Shown piece after piece: positions 17,009 to 26,418 of a stretch of DNA of 64,000 nt; the first letter of the stretch is position 1, and each line of letters opens with the position of its first letter. The notes below the pieces were generated by a model. The model did no database searches and was not told the DNA's origin. It saw only the letters and a program-made list of their open reading frames with translations. The DNA is from Virgibacillus_F necropolis_A. GTDB taxonomy: Bacteria; Bacillota; Bacilli; Bacillales; Amphibacillaceae. The stretch lies in NCBI RefSeq assembly GCF_044793635.1, contig NZ_CP084992.1:930001-994000 (forward strand), written 5' to 3'. Both the position numbers and the translations under genes were made by a program.

Positions 17009-19408
17009 TTAGTTACGTAATGGTTTTCCTTTTACTAACATGTGTTGCATCCGTTGTTGTGTTTTCGGTTCACCAATTAGGCTTAAGAATGCTTCACGCT
17101 CTAAATCTAGTAAAACTTGTTCATCGACAAGTGTTCCCTCTTTAATTCGTCCTCCTGATAAAACATATGCAAGCTTCTCAGCGATTTTCACATCGTAATC
17201 TGATGCATATCCACTCATTTGTAATGCTTTTGCACCCATTAGCATTGCCGCGTATCCGGAATCACCAACAACCGGTACCTTTTCACGTTTTGGAGCCTGA
17301 TAGCCTGCATTTGCAAGGGCTAGCACTTTCTGTTTTGCATCATGTAATAAGTGATCTGGATTTACACTAATGCCATCCTGACTGTTTAAGTAGCCATTCT
17401 CGCGAGCTTCAGCAGCCGATGTAGATACTTTTGCTGTAGCTACCTTTTCAAATACATCATTCGCTACTTTTGTTAGATCAAAATTAACACCTTTTGGTAG
17501 ATTACGTAGTTGTTTCAGGTAAAGCTCCTTCGTTCCACCACCGCCAGGGATAAGTCCGACGCCAAACTCCACTAGTCCCATATATGTCTCAGCTGAAGCT
17601 TGAATTGCTGCCGCTGGTAACGACACCTCTGCTCCTCCACCAAGTGCCATATTGAATGGTGCAGCAACGACAGGCTTATTTGAATACTTAATATTCATTC
17701 CTACATTTTGAAACTGTTTTACAACCATGTCTAATTCAAAAAAGTTATCGTCCTGTGCTTCAAATAACATTAAAGCAAGGTTTGCACCGACAGAGAAATT
17801 CTTTCCTTGATTACCAATAACAAGTCCGCGGTAATTTTTGTCGACTTCTTCCAATGCGTAATTTACCATTTGCATTGTATCTAGACCGATTGCATTACTT
17901 TTTGAATGAAACTCTAGTCCAGCAACACCATCGCCTAAATCTATTAAACTAGCACCGGCATTACTTTTAATTACGCCATTTACATCTTTTAAACGCTTTA
18001 AATTAATTTCTTTTTTGTTAAACGTTTGCTGTTTATATTCGCCATTATCATAGTAATAAACATTACCATTCTCGGTTTTATAGAATGTTTCATTTCCATC
18101 TTCTAATAGCTTAAGCACCCATTTAGGAACTGTTTCCCCTTCTTCTTGCATGCGTTCTACTGATTTACGAACACCAATCGCATCCCACATTTCGAATGGT
18201 CCGAGTTCCCAGCCGAATCCCCAGCGCATTGCCTGGTCAATAGAAACAATATCATCAGCAATTTCGCTAAGTAACTCTGCTGAATAGATTAATGCAGGTT
18301 TGGAAATTGACCACACTAGATCACTAGCTTTATCACCTTTAGCTGATACAAGCGCTTTCAATTTTCGGCGAGTTCCTTTTTCTTGCTTCGCCATTTCCGT
18401 TGCAGCTGTTTTTAACTTTTTGCGATCTTCGTATTCTAGTGTCTCAGGATTCAATTCATAAATCGTACTACCGTTTTTATCTTTTTTCTTCAAGAAAAAT
18501 CCTTGGCCGCTTTTTGCTCCTAGCCACCCATTTTCTTGCATTTTCAGAAGAAATTCAGGTACATCAAATACTTCTTTTTCTTTACCGTCGACTTGATCAT
18601 ATACATTCTTTGCTACATGGATAAAAGTATCAAGTCCCACTACATCGAGCGTCCGGAATGTTGCACTCTTTGGACGTCCAATCATTGGACCAGTCACTGA
18701 ATCTACTTCACCAACACTGTACCCACCTTTAAGCATTTCCTGTACAGTTACAAGAAGTCCATACGTACCGATTCTGTTTGCAATAAAATTAGGCGTATCT
18801 TTTGCTTCTACAACACCTTTTCCCAGTACATCTTCACCAAACGTTTTCATAAATGCCAAAACCTCTGGATCAGTATTTTTTGTTGGGATAACTTCAAGTA
18901 ATTTCAGATAACGTGCTGGGTTGAAAAAATGTGTACCAAGGAAATGCTTTTGAAAGTCTTCTGAACGATCAGCAGCCATATCTTCTACTGAAATTCCTGA
19001 TGTATTGGAGCTTACAACCGTTCCTTCTTTTCGGTATTTATCTACATTTGCAAATACCTTTTTCTTAATATCTAAATTTTCCACGACGACTTCTATAATC
19101 CAATCAACGTCGCTTAGTTTTTCCATATCGTCATCCATATTGCCAATCTCGATTAAGTCCAGACTACTTTTCGATGTGATTGGTGATGGCTTTTGTTTTA
19201 AAAGTGCCTTTTTACTTTGTGCTGCAATTCGATTTCGAACCGCACGATCTTCTAATGTTAATCCCTTTTTCTCTTCATCGTTTGTTAACTCGCGTGGTGC
19301 AATGTCGAGCATAATTGTTGGTATACCTACATTAGCCAAGTGGGCAGCAATTCCAGTCCCCATGACACCAGAGCCTAATACCGCGGCACGCTTGATTGTT
19401 TGCTTCAT
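17009..19408 (-). CDS. fadN: 3-hydroxyacyl-CoA dehydrogenase / enoyl-CoA hydratase FadN
   Basis: A 799-residue bifunctional beta-oxidation enzyme. The N-terminal half is the NAD-dependent dehydrogenase (GSGVMGTGIAAHLANVG at about 12-28, then NFIANRIGTYG). The C-terminal third is a crotonase-fold hydratase (KPVVAAPFNMALGGGAE and LVEFGVGLIPGGGG). This domain order is that of Bacillus FadN, reversed from E. coli FadB. Start at ATG 19408 with TAGGGGG upstream, rather than the longer frame to 19429. First gene of the fad operon, with a FadR-type box just upstream. Confidence 0.96.
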   Translation of the reverse strand: MKQTIKRAAVLGSGVMGTGIAAHLANVGIPTIMLDIAPRELTNDEEKKGLTLEDRAVRNRIAAQSKKALLKQKPSPITSKSSLDLIEIGNMDDDMEKLSDVDWIIEVVVENLDIKKKVFANVDKYRKEGTVVSSNTSGISVEDMAADRSEDFQKHFLGTHFFNPARYLKLLEVIPTKNTDPEVLAFMKTFGEDVLGKGVVEAKDTPNFIANRIGTYGLLVTVQEMLKGGYSVGEVDSVTGPMIGRPKSATFRTLDVVGLDTFIHVAKNVYDQVDGKEKEVFDVPEFLLKMQENGWLGAKSGQGFFLKKKDKNGSTIYELNPETLEYEDRKKLKTAATEMAKQEKGTRRKLKALVSAKGDKASDLVWSISKPALIYSAELLSEIADDIVSIDQAMRWGFGWELGPFEMWDAIGVRKSVERMQEEGETVPKWVLKLLEDGNETFYKTENGNVYYYDNGEYKQQTFNKKEINLKRLKDVNGVIKSNAGASLIDLGDGVAGLEFHSKSNAIGLDTMQMVNYALEEVDKNYRGLVIGNQGKNFSVGANLALMLFEAQDDNFFELDMVVKQFQNVGMNIKYSNKPVVAAPFNMALGGGAEVSLPAAAIQASAETYMGLVEFGVGLIPGGGGTKELYLKQLRNLPKGVNFDLTKVANDVFEKVATAKVSTSAAEARENGYLNSQDGISVNPDHLLHDAKQKVLALANAGYQAPKREKVPVVGDSGYAAMLMGAKALQMSGYASDYDVKIAEKLAYVLSGGRIKEGTLVDEQVLLDLEREAFLSLIGEPKTQQRMQHMLVKGKPLRN

Positions 19409-19430
19409 GTTATATCCCCCTATCTTCATT

Positions 19431-19448
19431 TGAATGAATACTCATTCA
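19431..19448. promoter_or_regulatory. FadR-type operator upstream of fadN
   Basis: TGAATGAATACTCATTCA is a near-perfect inverted repeat matching the known Bacillus FadR (TetR family) box. It lies 23 bp before the fadN start. Repression relieved by long-chain acyl-CoA is expected from B. subtilis. No fadR gene is in the window. Confidence 0.88.
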
Positions 19449-19636
19449 TTTTTAATCCTAAAAATAAAAGATAGTTGCCTATCCGTCTACTTATACTATA
19501 TATTAAAGTCAGACATTTCGCAATAAATATTTATGAAAATTTTAGAATTTATTTTGAGTTTTATTTCATCTTAGGTTGGTATGGCTGAAGTCACAAATTG
19601 CCATCCCTTCTTACAAGTTTGATTGATAAATAGAAT

Positions 19637-19658
19637 AGGGCGCCTTTTTAGACACCCT
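19637..19658 (-). terminator. Possible terminator after proline dehydrogenase
   Basis: AGGGTGTC pairs with GGCGCCCT (two G-U pairs) around a 6-nt A-rich loop, 6 bp past the stop. The following tract is only moderately T-rich. Confidence 0.4.
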
Positions 19659-19663
19659 TATCA

Positions 19664-20581
19664 TCATTTTTTAAATACGCCTTTTAATACAAACATTACG
19701 TTCGCTGGACGCTCAGCTAAGCGACGCATATTGTAGCCAAACCAGTCATTACCATATGGTACATATACACGTACTTTGTATCCTTCCTTCATCAACTTAT
19801 CCTGTAAATCTTTCCTAATACCAAAGAGCATTTGATACTCAAATTGATCACGGGACAATTCAAGCTCTTTTTCTAGTTGTTTCACATAGCTGATAATCGC
19901 TTCATCATGCGTTGCAATCGCTGTATAGTTACCATTTAATAAGTTCATCTTAATGATTTTCTTATAATTATCATCCACATCTTTTTTCAGAGGATATGCC
20001 ACTTCTGGCGCTTCTTTATAAGCACCTTTAACAAGTCGCAGATATGGATCATATTCATTTAACTCGGTGATATCATCTTCTGTTTCATATAAGTATGCTT
20101 GTAGAACTGTACCAAGATTCTCGTAATCTTTTTTCAATTCTTTAAAAATATTTAAGGTTTGTCTATGACGCTCATAATCTTCCATATCAATAGTAACGGT
20201 AACATTATGCTTCTTTCCAGCATCCAAGATTCTACGCATGTTCTCCATTACTAGCTCTTCAGACACATCCAACCCCATTGAGGTCAATTTTAATGAAACT
20301 TGTGAATCTAAATTCTTTTCATCTATTATTTCAATTGCATGAACACACTCATCAGCAGACTCTCTTGCCTCTTTTTCATTGTCAATAAACTCACCTAAGT
20401 GATCGATAGTTACCACATAACCCATGTCATTAATTTCCTTGATTTTCGTTGCTGCATGATCGATATCAACACCAGCTACAAAACGTGAAGCCCCAAATTT
20501 GAAGCCATATTTTTTCGCAAGTCGTGTAAGCGTTTTATTTTTCGACAAAAATAAAAAGAAATTACGCATTAGTTGTTCCAC
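19664..20581 (-). CDS. fadM: Proline dehydrogenase (FadM/PutB family)
   Basis: A 305-residue monofunctional proline dehydrogenase, an FAD TIM-barrel that oxidises proline to pyrroline-5-carboxylate and feeds electrons to the respiratory chain. Family segments: VTIDMEDYERH, LRLVKGAYKE, ATHDEAII, YQMLFGIR and VPYGNDWFGYNMRRLAERPANV. Start at GTG 20581, because GGGGG lies 8 bp before it; a TTG at 20596 overlaps that site. Upstream of fadNAE on the same strand, matching B. subtilis yusM (fadM). Confidence 0.92.
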   Translation of the reverse strand: MEQLMRNFFLFLSKNKTLTRLAKKYGFKFGASRFVAGVDIDHAATKIKEINDMGYVVTIDHLGEFIDNEKEARESADECVHAIEIIDEKNLDSQVSLKLTSMGLDVSEELVMENMRRILDAGKKHNVTVTIDMEDYERHRQTLNIFKELKKDYENLGTVLQAYLYETEDDITELNEYDPYLRLVKGAYKEAPEVAYPLKKDVDDNYKKIIKMNLLNGNYTAIATHDEAIISYVKQLEKELELSRDQFEYQMLFGIRKDLQDKLMKEGYKVRVYVPYGNDWFGYNMRRLAERPANVMFVLKGVFKK

Positions 20582-20739
20582 GTCTATTACCCCCAATAAT
20601 AAATCTTTTGTACTATATAATATTTACTACAGTTTCTATAGTTTATCATCTTTTTACAAAAAGGAGTATATTTTTTTATGACAAAATATACTTTTTAATT
20701 TGCGGACTGTTAGTAGTAAGAACAACCGTCCAGTCGCTT

Positions 20740-20845
20740 TTAAAGCAGGACACCTGCAATAGCATATTTTTGACTTTTGGCTGGAAAACTCGACTAACGA
20801 AAACGAGTCGAAAGTGCTATATCTACCATTCTGGAAAGGTGGGTC
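20740..20845. other. Structured intergenic region of unknown role
   Basis: The 333-bp gap between copZ and proline dehydrogenase contains ATAGCA (20759-20764) paired with TGCTAT (20815-20820), enclosing ACTCG/CGAGT (20788-20808), then ACC/GGT with a short loop at 20825-20840. It matches no riboswitch or ncRNA family I know. It could be a decayed element or an unannotated RNA; strand is uncertain. Confidence 0.25.
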
Positions 20846-20875
20846 ATAAGGCTAACGTTTATCTTTCTTATCTGC

Positions 20876-20909
20876 CAAAAAAAGCCGGTTCCCATACGAG
20901 AACCAGCTT
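20876..20909 (-). terminator. Terminator of the csoR-copA-copZ operon
   Basis: AAGCTGGTTC pairs with GAACCGGCTT on the minus strand, followed by a run of seven T, 6 bp past the copZ stop. Confidence 0.88.
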
Positions 20910-20914
20910 ATCAT

Positions 20915-21121
20915 TTATGCTACTACATCATAACCTTGTTCTTCTACTGCTTCACGCATGTCAGAAATTGACACTTTTGAATCGTCATAGCTAACATCCA
21001 CTTTCCCTGCACTCAAGTGGACCTCAACAGTTGTGACGCCTGTTAGCCCTTCTAATGCACCTTTTACAGCTTTTTCACAATGACCACATGTCATTCCTCG
21101 AACATCTATAGTTGTTTGCAT
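20915..21121 (-). CDS. copZ: Copper chaperone CopZ
   Basis: A 68-residue heavy-metal-associated domain with the Cu(I) motif MTCGHC near residues 10-15. It binds Cu(I) in the cytosol and delivers it to CopA. Length and fold are standard. It ends the copper operon, 22 bp after copA. Confidence 0.95.
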   Translation of the reverse strand: MQTTIDVRGMTCGHCEKAVKGALEGLTGVTTVEVHLSAGKVDVSYDDSKVSISDMREAVEEQGYDVVA

Positions 21122-21143
21122 GAATAATCCCTCTTTCTATTTT

Positions 21144-23333
21144 TTATAATTTAACCCGCTTCAATCTTAGCGAGTTGGTAACAACACTTACAGAGCTGAA
21201 CGCCATTGCTGCACCAGCAATCCATGGAGCTAATAAGCCTATAGCGGCAATCGGAATCCCAGCACTGTTATAGGCAAAAGCCCAAAATAAATTTTGTCTA
21301 ATATTTCGGATCGTAGCATCACTTAATCGGATTGCTTTTGGAATTAGTGATAACTCACCGCCAAGGATTGTGACATCTGCGGCTTCGATGGCAATTTCAG
21401 TTCCAGTACCAATGGCTATCCCAATGTCAGCAATAGCTAATGCTGGTGCATCATTGATTCCATCACCTACCATTGCCACTATTTTACCTTTTTGTTGTAT
21501 ACTTTTCACTTTATCCGCTTTTTCCTCTGGTAAAACCTGTGCAAAAACCTGATGAATACCAACCTGACTTGCGATTGCCTTTGCGGTGCGTTCATTATCC
21601 CCAGTTAGCATGAAAATCTCAAGACCCTGGTCTTTCAACTGTTTAATCGCATCTATTGCAGACTCCTTAATTGTATCCGCAACAGCAACAATTCCACGAT
21701 AATCACCATTTACCGAAATCAGCATTGCCGTTTTCCCGCTTTTCTCATAGTCAACTAGCTGGTCTTCTGCTTTTGATATTTCTATCCCATTTTCAATCAT
21801 AAGCTTTCTTGTTCCAACCAATATACGATTCCCATCAACTTTTGCAATAATGCCGTGTCCAGGTATCGCATTAAATACTTCTGTTTCAATTAATTCAATA
21901 CCCTTTTCAGTCGCATAGGAAACAATTGCTTCTGCTAAAGGATGCTCTGATCCTTTTTCAGCACTTGCCAAAAGTTGTAATGCTTCCTGATCTCCTATAA
22001 AGTCTGTAACTTCAGGTTTTCCTTTTGTAATAGTACCTGTTTTATCAAAAACAATAGCATTCAATTTATGTGTACGCTCTAAATGTTCTCCGCCTTTAAA
22101 AAGAATGCCATGTTCAGCTGCTTTTCCGGTGCCAACCATAATGGAGGTTGGAGTAGCTAAACCTAAAGCACATGGACATGCGATGACTAATACAGCAATT
22201 GCAACGGTTAATGCTGCCTCAAAGTTTCCTGGCGATACGAGTGTAATCCACACGATAAAGGTCACTACAGCAATGCCAACAACTATAGGAACAAAATACC
22301 CGGATATTATATCAGCCAAACGCTGAATTGGAGCCTTTGAACCTTGTGCGTCTTCTACCGCTTTTATTATAGATGCCAAAGCGGTGTCTTTGCCAACCTT
22401 TGTTGTCTCAATTTCTATTGATCCATTTTTATTTATTGTCGCCCCAATTACATTGGATTCAATAGTTTTCTCAACAGGTATGGACTCACCAGTAATCATT
22501 GATTCATCAATTGAAGTTTTACCTTTTTTCACGATACCGTCTACCGGTATTTTCTCACCCGGTTTTACGACAATTCGTTCTCCAACAACTACTTCCTCTG
22601 CCGGAATCATTACCTCTTCATTGTTTCGAATCACACGCGCCTGTTTGGCCTGCAAATTAAGCAGCTTAGAAATTGCATGCGTTGTTTTTCCCTTTGCACT
22701 TGTTTCTAAATATTTTCCAACTAAGATTAGCGTAATCAAAATTGCACTTGTCTCAAAATATAAATGAGGCATATAGTTTGGATTGCCAATTGTTTTTAAA
22801 GACTCGTATAAACTGTAAAAGTAGGCAGCGCTAGTTCCCAACGCAACAAGAACATCCATGTTGGCACTCTTGTTTCGTAAATTTTTATAGGCACCAACAT
22901 AAAATTGCCAACCAATAATAAATTGGACTGGTGTAGCTAAGGCAAACTGAAACCATGGATTCATCATAATCCCAGGTATATCTACACCCTGAAAATGATT
23001 TAACATTGTTGCTAAAAGTGGAATGGAAAGTATAGCTGAAATTATTAACTTAATCCGCATACCCTTCAGTTGTTTTTCCTTATACTTTTGTTTATTTTCC
23101 TCATCGGCCCTTGCCTTTGCATCGTAGCCCAGCTTTTGAATCTTTCCAATCATATCAGCTGGCGTAATTAGATTCGATTTGTATTCAATAGTAGCAGTTT
23201 CATTTGCTAGGTTAACCGATGCTTGCTGAACACCATCCTGCTTATTCAATACTTTCTCAATCCTGGTCGAACATGCTGCACACGTCATTCCAAAAACATC
23301 GAATTCCGTCTTAATATGCTGTGTATCACTCAT
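21144..23333 (-). CDS. copA: Copper-exporting P-type ATPase CopA
   Basis: A 729-residue P1B-1 ATPase exporting Cu(I). It has one N-terminal metal-binding domain (MTCAAC, C18 and C21), eight predicted membrane helices, the CPC ion site (ACPCALGLATPTS), phosphorylation DKTGT, TGES and MVGDGINDAPAL. One metal-binding domain rather than two is a common variant. It sits between csoR and copZ. Confidence 0.95.
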   Translation of the reverse strand: MSDTQHIKTEFDVFGMTCAACSTRIEKVLNKQDGVQQASVNLANETATIEYKSNLITPADMIGKIQKLGYDAKARADEENKQKYKEKQLKGMRIKLIISAILSIPLLATMLNHFQGVDIPGIMMNPWFQFALATPVQFIIGWQFYVGAYKNLRNKSANMDVLVALGTSAAYFYSLYESLKTIGNPNYMPHLYFETSAILITLILVGKYLETSAKGKTTHAISKLLNLQAKQARVIRNNEEVMIPAEEVVVGERIVVKPGEKIPVDGIVKKGKTSIDESMITGESIPVEKTIESNVIGATINKNGSIEIETTKVGKDTALASIIKAVEDAQGSKAPIQRLADIISGYFVPIVVGIAVVTFIVWITLVSPGNFEAALTVAIAVLVIACPCALGLATPTSIMVGTGKAAEHGILFKGGEHLERTHKLNAIVFDKTGTITKGKPEVTDFIGDQEALQLLASAEKGSEHPLAEAIVSYATEKGIELIETEVFNAIPGHGIIAKVDGNRILVGTRKLMIENGIEISKAEDQLVDYEKSGKTAMLISVNGDYRGIVAVADTIKESAIDAIKQLKDQGLEIFMLTGDNERTAKAIASQVGIHQVFAQVLPEEKADKVKSIQQKGKIVAMVGDGINDAPALAIADIGIAIGTGTEIAIEAADVTILGGELSLIPKAIRLSDATIRNIRQNLFWAFAYNSAGIPIAAIGLLAPWIAGAAMAFSSVSVVTNSLRLKRVKL

Positions 23334-23348
23334 GTTTTATCCCTCCGA

Positions 23349-23639
23349 TCACTTGGAAAGTTGCTTCATAACTTCCATTAATTCATCAATAGCTTCATTA
23401 CCATTACCTGATTGAACAGCATCACTGACACAATGCTTTGTATGTCGTTCCATCATAGTAAAACCAACCTTCTTTAACGCGGCATTAATCGCACTAATCT
23501 GCACAAGAACATCTACACAATAACGATCTTCTTCCACCATTTTTTGAATGCCACGAACTTGCCCCTCGATACGTTTTAAACGGTTAACTACTGCTTGCTT
23601 CTCCTCATTAGTTCTTGGTGTCACAGGTTTCTTTTCCAT
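23349..23639 (-). CDS. csoR: Copper-sensing repressor CsoR
   Basis: A 96-residue all-helical DUF156 repressor. The Cu(I) ligand set is C in YCVDVLVQ and the H/C pair in RHTKHCVSDA. Apo-CsoR blocks the promoter and Cu(I) releases it. First gene of csoR-copA-copZ, so it autoregulates. A close match to the operator lies in its own promoter and another upstream of copB. Confidence 0.95.
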   Translation of the reverse strand: MEKKPVTPRTNEEKQAVVNRLKRIEGQVRGIQKMVEEDRYCVDVLVQISAINAALKKVGFTMMERHTKHCVSDAVQSGNGNEAIDELMEVMKQLSK

Positions 23640-23669
23640 CTACATCACGTCCTTTATGTTTATACTTAT

Positions 23670-23698
23670 ACTATACCCCCCTATCGTATAAATGTCAA
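23670..23698 (-). promoter_or_regulatory. csoR promoter with CsoR operator in the spacer
   Basis: Minus strand: -35 TTGACA (23693-23698), 17-bp spacer, -10 TATAGT (23670-23675). The spacer carries a G6 run flanked by TATA (ATACGATAGGGGGGTATA), typical of CsoR operators. Confidence 0.8.
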
Positions 23699-23756
23699 CA
23701 AACTAACCTTTCCTTATGTAACTGAATAAAACTCAAGTAATCATGACAAACTAAAA

Positions 23757-23800
23757 TCGTAATCATTACTGTTTACAAATCGTAATCATTACGATATGAT
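23757..23800 (+). promoter_or_regulatory. Zinc-uptake promoter with two Zur boxes
   Basis: TCGTAATCATTACGA (23780-23794) is a perfect Zur palindrome in the exact 17-bp spacer between -35 TTTACA (23772-23777) and -10 TATGAT (23795-23800). A second box, TCGTAATCATTACTG (23757-23771), abuts the -35. Zinc-loaded Zur should block RNA polymerase directly. Confidence 0.92.
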
Positions 23801-23834
23801 ATTTTAGGTAATCAAGTTTGAGGAGGAAACGTTT

Positions 23835-24785
23835 TTGAGAAAGTTTAGCACTTTTCTATCATTATTATTACTATCACTTATAATAGCTGGCTGTAGCTCA
23901 ACATCTTCTGAAGGAGATAAGCAAGCCGGTATGACAATCTATACATCGATTTATCCAATTCAATATGCCACTGAACGTATTGGCAGCGATACAGTAAATG
24001 TTGAGTCTGTTTACCCTCCTGGTGTTGATGCACATACATACGAACCAACATCAAAGGAAATGACATCCATCGCGACAAGTGATGCATTCATCTTTCTTGG
24101 CGCAGGTATGGAAGGTTTTGCAGAAACTGCTGCAGATGCATTAAAACCTGAGGATGTAGCATTGATTGAACTTGGTACACATGAAGAACTTTTTCACACA
24201 GAAGAAAGTGAGAACGAAGACGATCATGCTGATGAACAGTCAAACGACGGGCATAATCACGGTGATCACAATCCACACATCTGGCTAGATCCGACACGAA
24301 TGATTGATATAGCTGGCATAATAAAAGGTGAATTAATAGAACTAAATCCAGATAAAAAGGAGCTTTATATAAAGAACTTTCTATCATTAAAAAAGGATTT
24401 ACTTGCATTGGATAAAAAATTCCAAGAAACCCTACAAAAAAAGAAAGATAAAAAAATCCTAGTATCACATGCAGCATATAGTTACTGGGAAGAACGGTAT
24501 GGAATTGAACAAATTGCTATTAGTGGTTTAACATCAAGTGATGAACCATCACAAAAAGAACTAACCAAAATAATTGATAAGGCAAAGAAATATAACATGG
24601 ATTATGTTATTTTTGAACAAAATGGTTCTGACCGAGTTTCTAAAATCATTCAGAAGCAGATTGGTGCCAAGGCTCTTCAAATTCATAATCTCTCTGTTTT
24701 AACAGAGGAAGATATAAAAAATGATAAAGATTATTTTTCCTTGATGGAGCAGAACTTAAACGTGTTAGATAAAGCAACAAATTAA
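23835..24785 (+). CDS. znuA: Zinc ABC transporter substrate-binding lipoprotein (ZnuA/AdcA family)
   Basis: A 316-residue cluster A-I metal-binding lipoprotein. TTG start at 23835 with AGGAGG 8 bp upstream; lipobox IIAGCSS. Metal ligands include H in VDAHTYEP, HNPHIWLDP, the His in LVSHAAYSYW and the late acidic residue. A His/Asp/Glu-rich loop (HADEQSNDGHNHGDHNPH) precedes the second ligand, typical of zinc rather than manganese binders. First gene of the Zur-controlled operon. Confidence 0.95.
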   Translation: MRKFSTFLSLLLLSLIIAGCSSTSSEGDKQAGMTIYTSIYPIQYATERIGSDTVNVESVYPPGVDAHTYEPTSKEMTSIATSDAFIFLGAGMEGFAETAADALKPEDVALIELGTHEELFHTEESENEDDHADEQSNDGHNHGDHNPHIWLDPTRMIDIAGIIKGELIELNPDKKELYIKNFLSLKKDLLALDKKFQETLQKKKDKKILVSHAAYSYWEERYGIEQIAISGLTSSDEPSQKELTKIIDKAKKYNMDYVIFEQNGSDRVSKIIQKQIGAKALQIHNLSVLTEEDIKNDKDYFSLMEQNLNVLDKATN

Positions 24786-24804
24786 GAAAGCAAGGTGGTC
24801 TAAA

Positions 24805-25560
24805 ATGAGCGAGCCCATAATTTCGATGAAAAACGTAGACTATGCTTACGAAAATAAAGCTGTTCTATCCAACATAAACTTCGAAATACCCCAAGGTGCA
24901 TTCATGGGGTTAGTCGGCCCGAATGGTGGAGGTAAAACAACTTTAATCAAACTTATATTAGGAATCCTGAAACCTGATCACGGTGAAATCTCTTTGTTTA
25001 ATGAACCAATTGGAAAATTTAGAGCCTGGAATCATATTGGCTTTGTATCACAAAAATCCAATTCATTTAATAAAGGTTTCCCTGCTACCGTATTTGAAGT
25101 AGTATCAATGGGATTAACAGCAAAGGTCGGTTACTTAAAGTTTTTCACAAAAAAACATAAGGCCGAAATCTTAAAGGCCATTGATCAGGTTGGTATGGGG
25201 GAATATGCCTACCAAAACATTGGTAATCTATCAGGCGGACAACAGCAGCGCGTTTTTATTGCTCGCTCACTTGTGAATGACCCTAAATTACTCATATTAG
25301 ATGAACCAACTGTTGGAGTAGATAATGAAAATGTCCAACGATTTTATGATTTATTACACCAATTAAATCAAGAGCGTAATATCACTTTGTTGCTTGTCAC
25401 ACATGACACTGGCATCATGACTGAACATGCCACAGATATTGTTTGCTTAAACAAAACATTATACTTTCACGGAGATCCTAAGGAGTATTCATCCTTAACA
25501 GACCGTGATCTTTCTCGTTTTTATGGACACCCAGTAAACCTAGTTACACATGATCATTAA
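24805..25560 (+). CDS. znuC: Zinc ABC transporter ATPase ZnuC
   Basis: A 251-residue ABC ATPase. Walker A GPNGGGKTT, signature LSGGQQQRVFIA, Walker B LLILDEPTVGVD, switch THDTGIM. It powers zinc import with the permease 15 bp downstream. ATG follows AAGGTGG. Confidence 0.95.
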   Translation: MSEPIISMKNVDYAYENKAVLSNINFEIPQGAFMGLVGPNGGGKTTLIKLILGILKPDHGEISLFNEPIGKFRAWNHIGFVSQKSNSFNKGFPATVFEVVSMGLTAKVGYLKFFTKKHKAEILKAIDQVGMGEYAYQNIGNLSGGQQQRVFIARSLVNDPKLLILDEPTVGVDNENVQRFYDLLHQLNQERNITLLLVTHDTGIMTEHATDIVCLNKTLYFHGDPKEYSSLTDRDLSRFYGHPVNLVTHDH

Positions 25561-25575
25561 TACGGAGGAACTTTT

Positions 25576-26418
25576 ATGCTAGCAGATATTTTAGAATATG
25601 ACTTTTTAAGAAACACTTTTTTAACCGGACTTTTGATTGGCATAATTGCTCCGCTGCTTGGTACGTTCATTGTTGTGAGACGCTTATCGCTGATTGCAGA
25701 TGCACTTTCCCATGTCACACTAGCTGGGATTGCATTCGGTTTATTACTAGAAAAAAAATTCGCAACTACTATCATTACTCCACTATATGGTGGAATGATT
25801 TTTTCCGTAATAGGATCCATTTTCATTGAAAAGTTAAGAGGGGTGTACAAAACCTATCAGGATCTGGCTATCCCTATCATCCTATCAGGTGGGGTTGGAC
25901 TAAGTGTTATTTTCATTTCACTTGCAGATGGTTTTAATACCGAACTATTTAATTATTTATTTGGATCGGTATCAGCTGTCAGTCAAAAAGATTTTCTATC
26001 CATCCTGGGTATATCGATATTTGTTATTCTTATTATCTTTTTATTTTATAAAGAATTATTCACTTTATCCTTTGACGAAGAACATGCAAGCGTTTCTGGC
26101 ATACATGCAAAGGCCATTCATCTACTATTCATTGTTCTGACTGCACTAGTTATTGCTGCTTCTATTCGAATCGTTGGTGTTTTGCTTGTTTCAGCGTTAA
26201 TGACATTACCGGTTGCAGCGAGCATGAGACTTACGAGAGGGTTTAAACAAACTATCTTTTTATCTGTTGTATTTGGTGAAACAGCTGTTATTCTAGGATT
26301 ACTGTCCGGTTATTATTTCAGCATACCCCCAGGTGGTACGATTGTACTAATATCTATTATTATTTTACTCATTTCAATTGGAATAAAGAAATTTTCAAAA
26401 AAGAGAGTGGTGAATTAA
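25576..26418 (+). CDS. znuB: Zinc ABC transporter permease ZnuB
   Basis: A 280-residue ABC-3 family permease with about eight hydrophobic helices and the early RRLSLIADALSHVTLAGIA segment of metal-uptake permeases. Its stop overlaps the zur start by one base (TAATG), binding regulator expression to the transporter. Confidence 0.95.
   Translation: MLADILEYDFLRNTFLTGLLIGIIAPLLGTFIVVRRLSLIADALSHVTLAGIAFGLLLEKKFATTIITPLYGGMIFSVIGSIFIEKLRGVYKTYQDLAIPIILSGGVGLSVIFISLADGFNTELFNYLFGSVSAVSQKDFLSILGISIFVILIIFLFYKELFTLSFDEEHASVSGIHAKAIHLLFIVLTALVIAASIRIVGVLLVSALMTLPVAASMRLTRGFKQTIFLSVVFGETAVILGLLSGYYFSIPPGGTIVLISIIILLISIGIKKFSKKRVVN

Noticed and set aside
20608..20994. Plus-strand 128-codon ORF across copZ end and gap
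   Set aside because: Overlaps the copZ terminator and copZ antisense; no motif or binding site.
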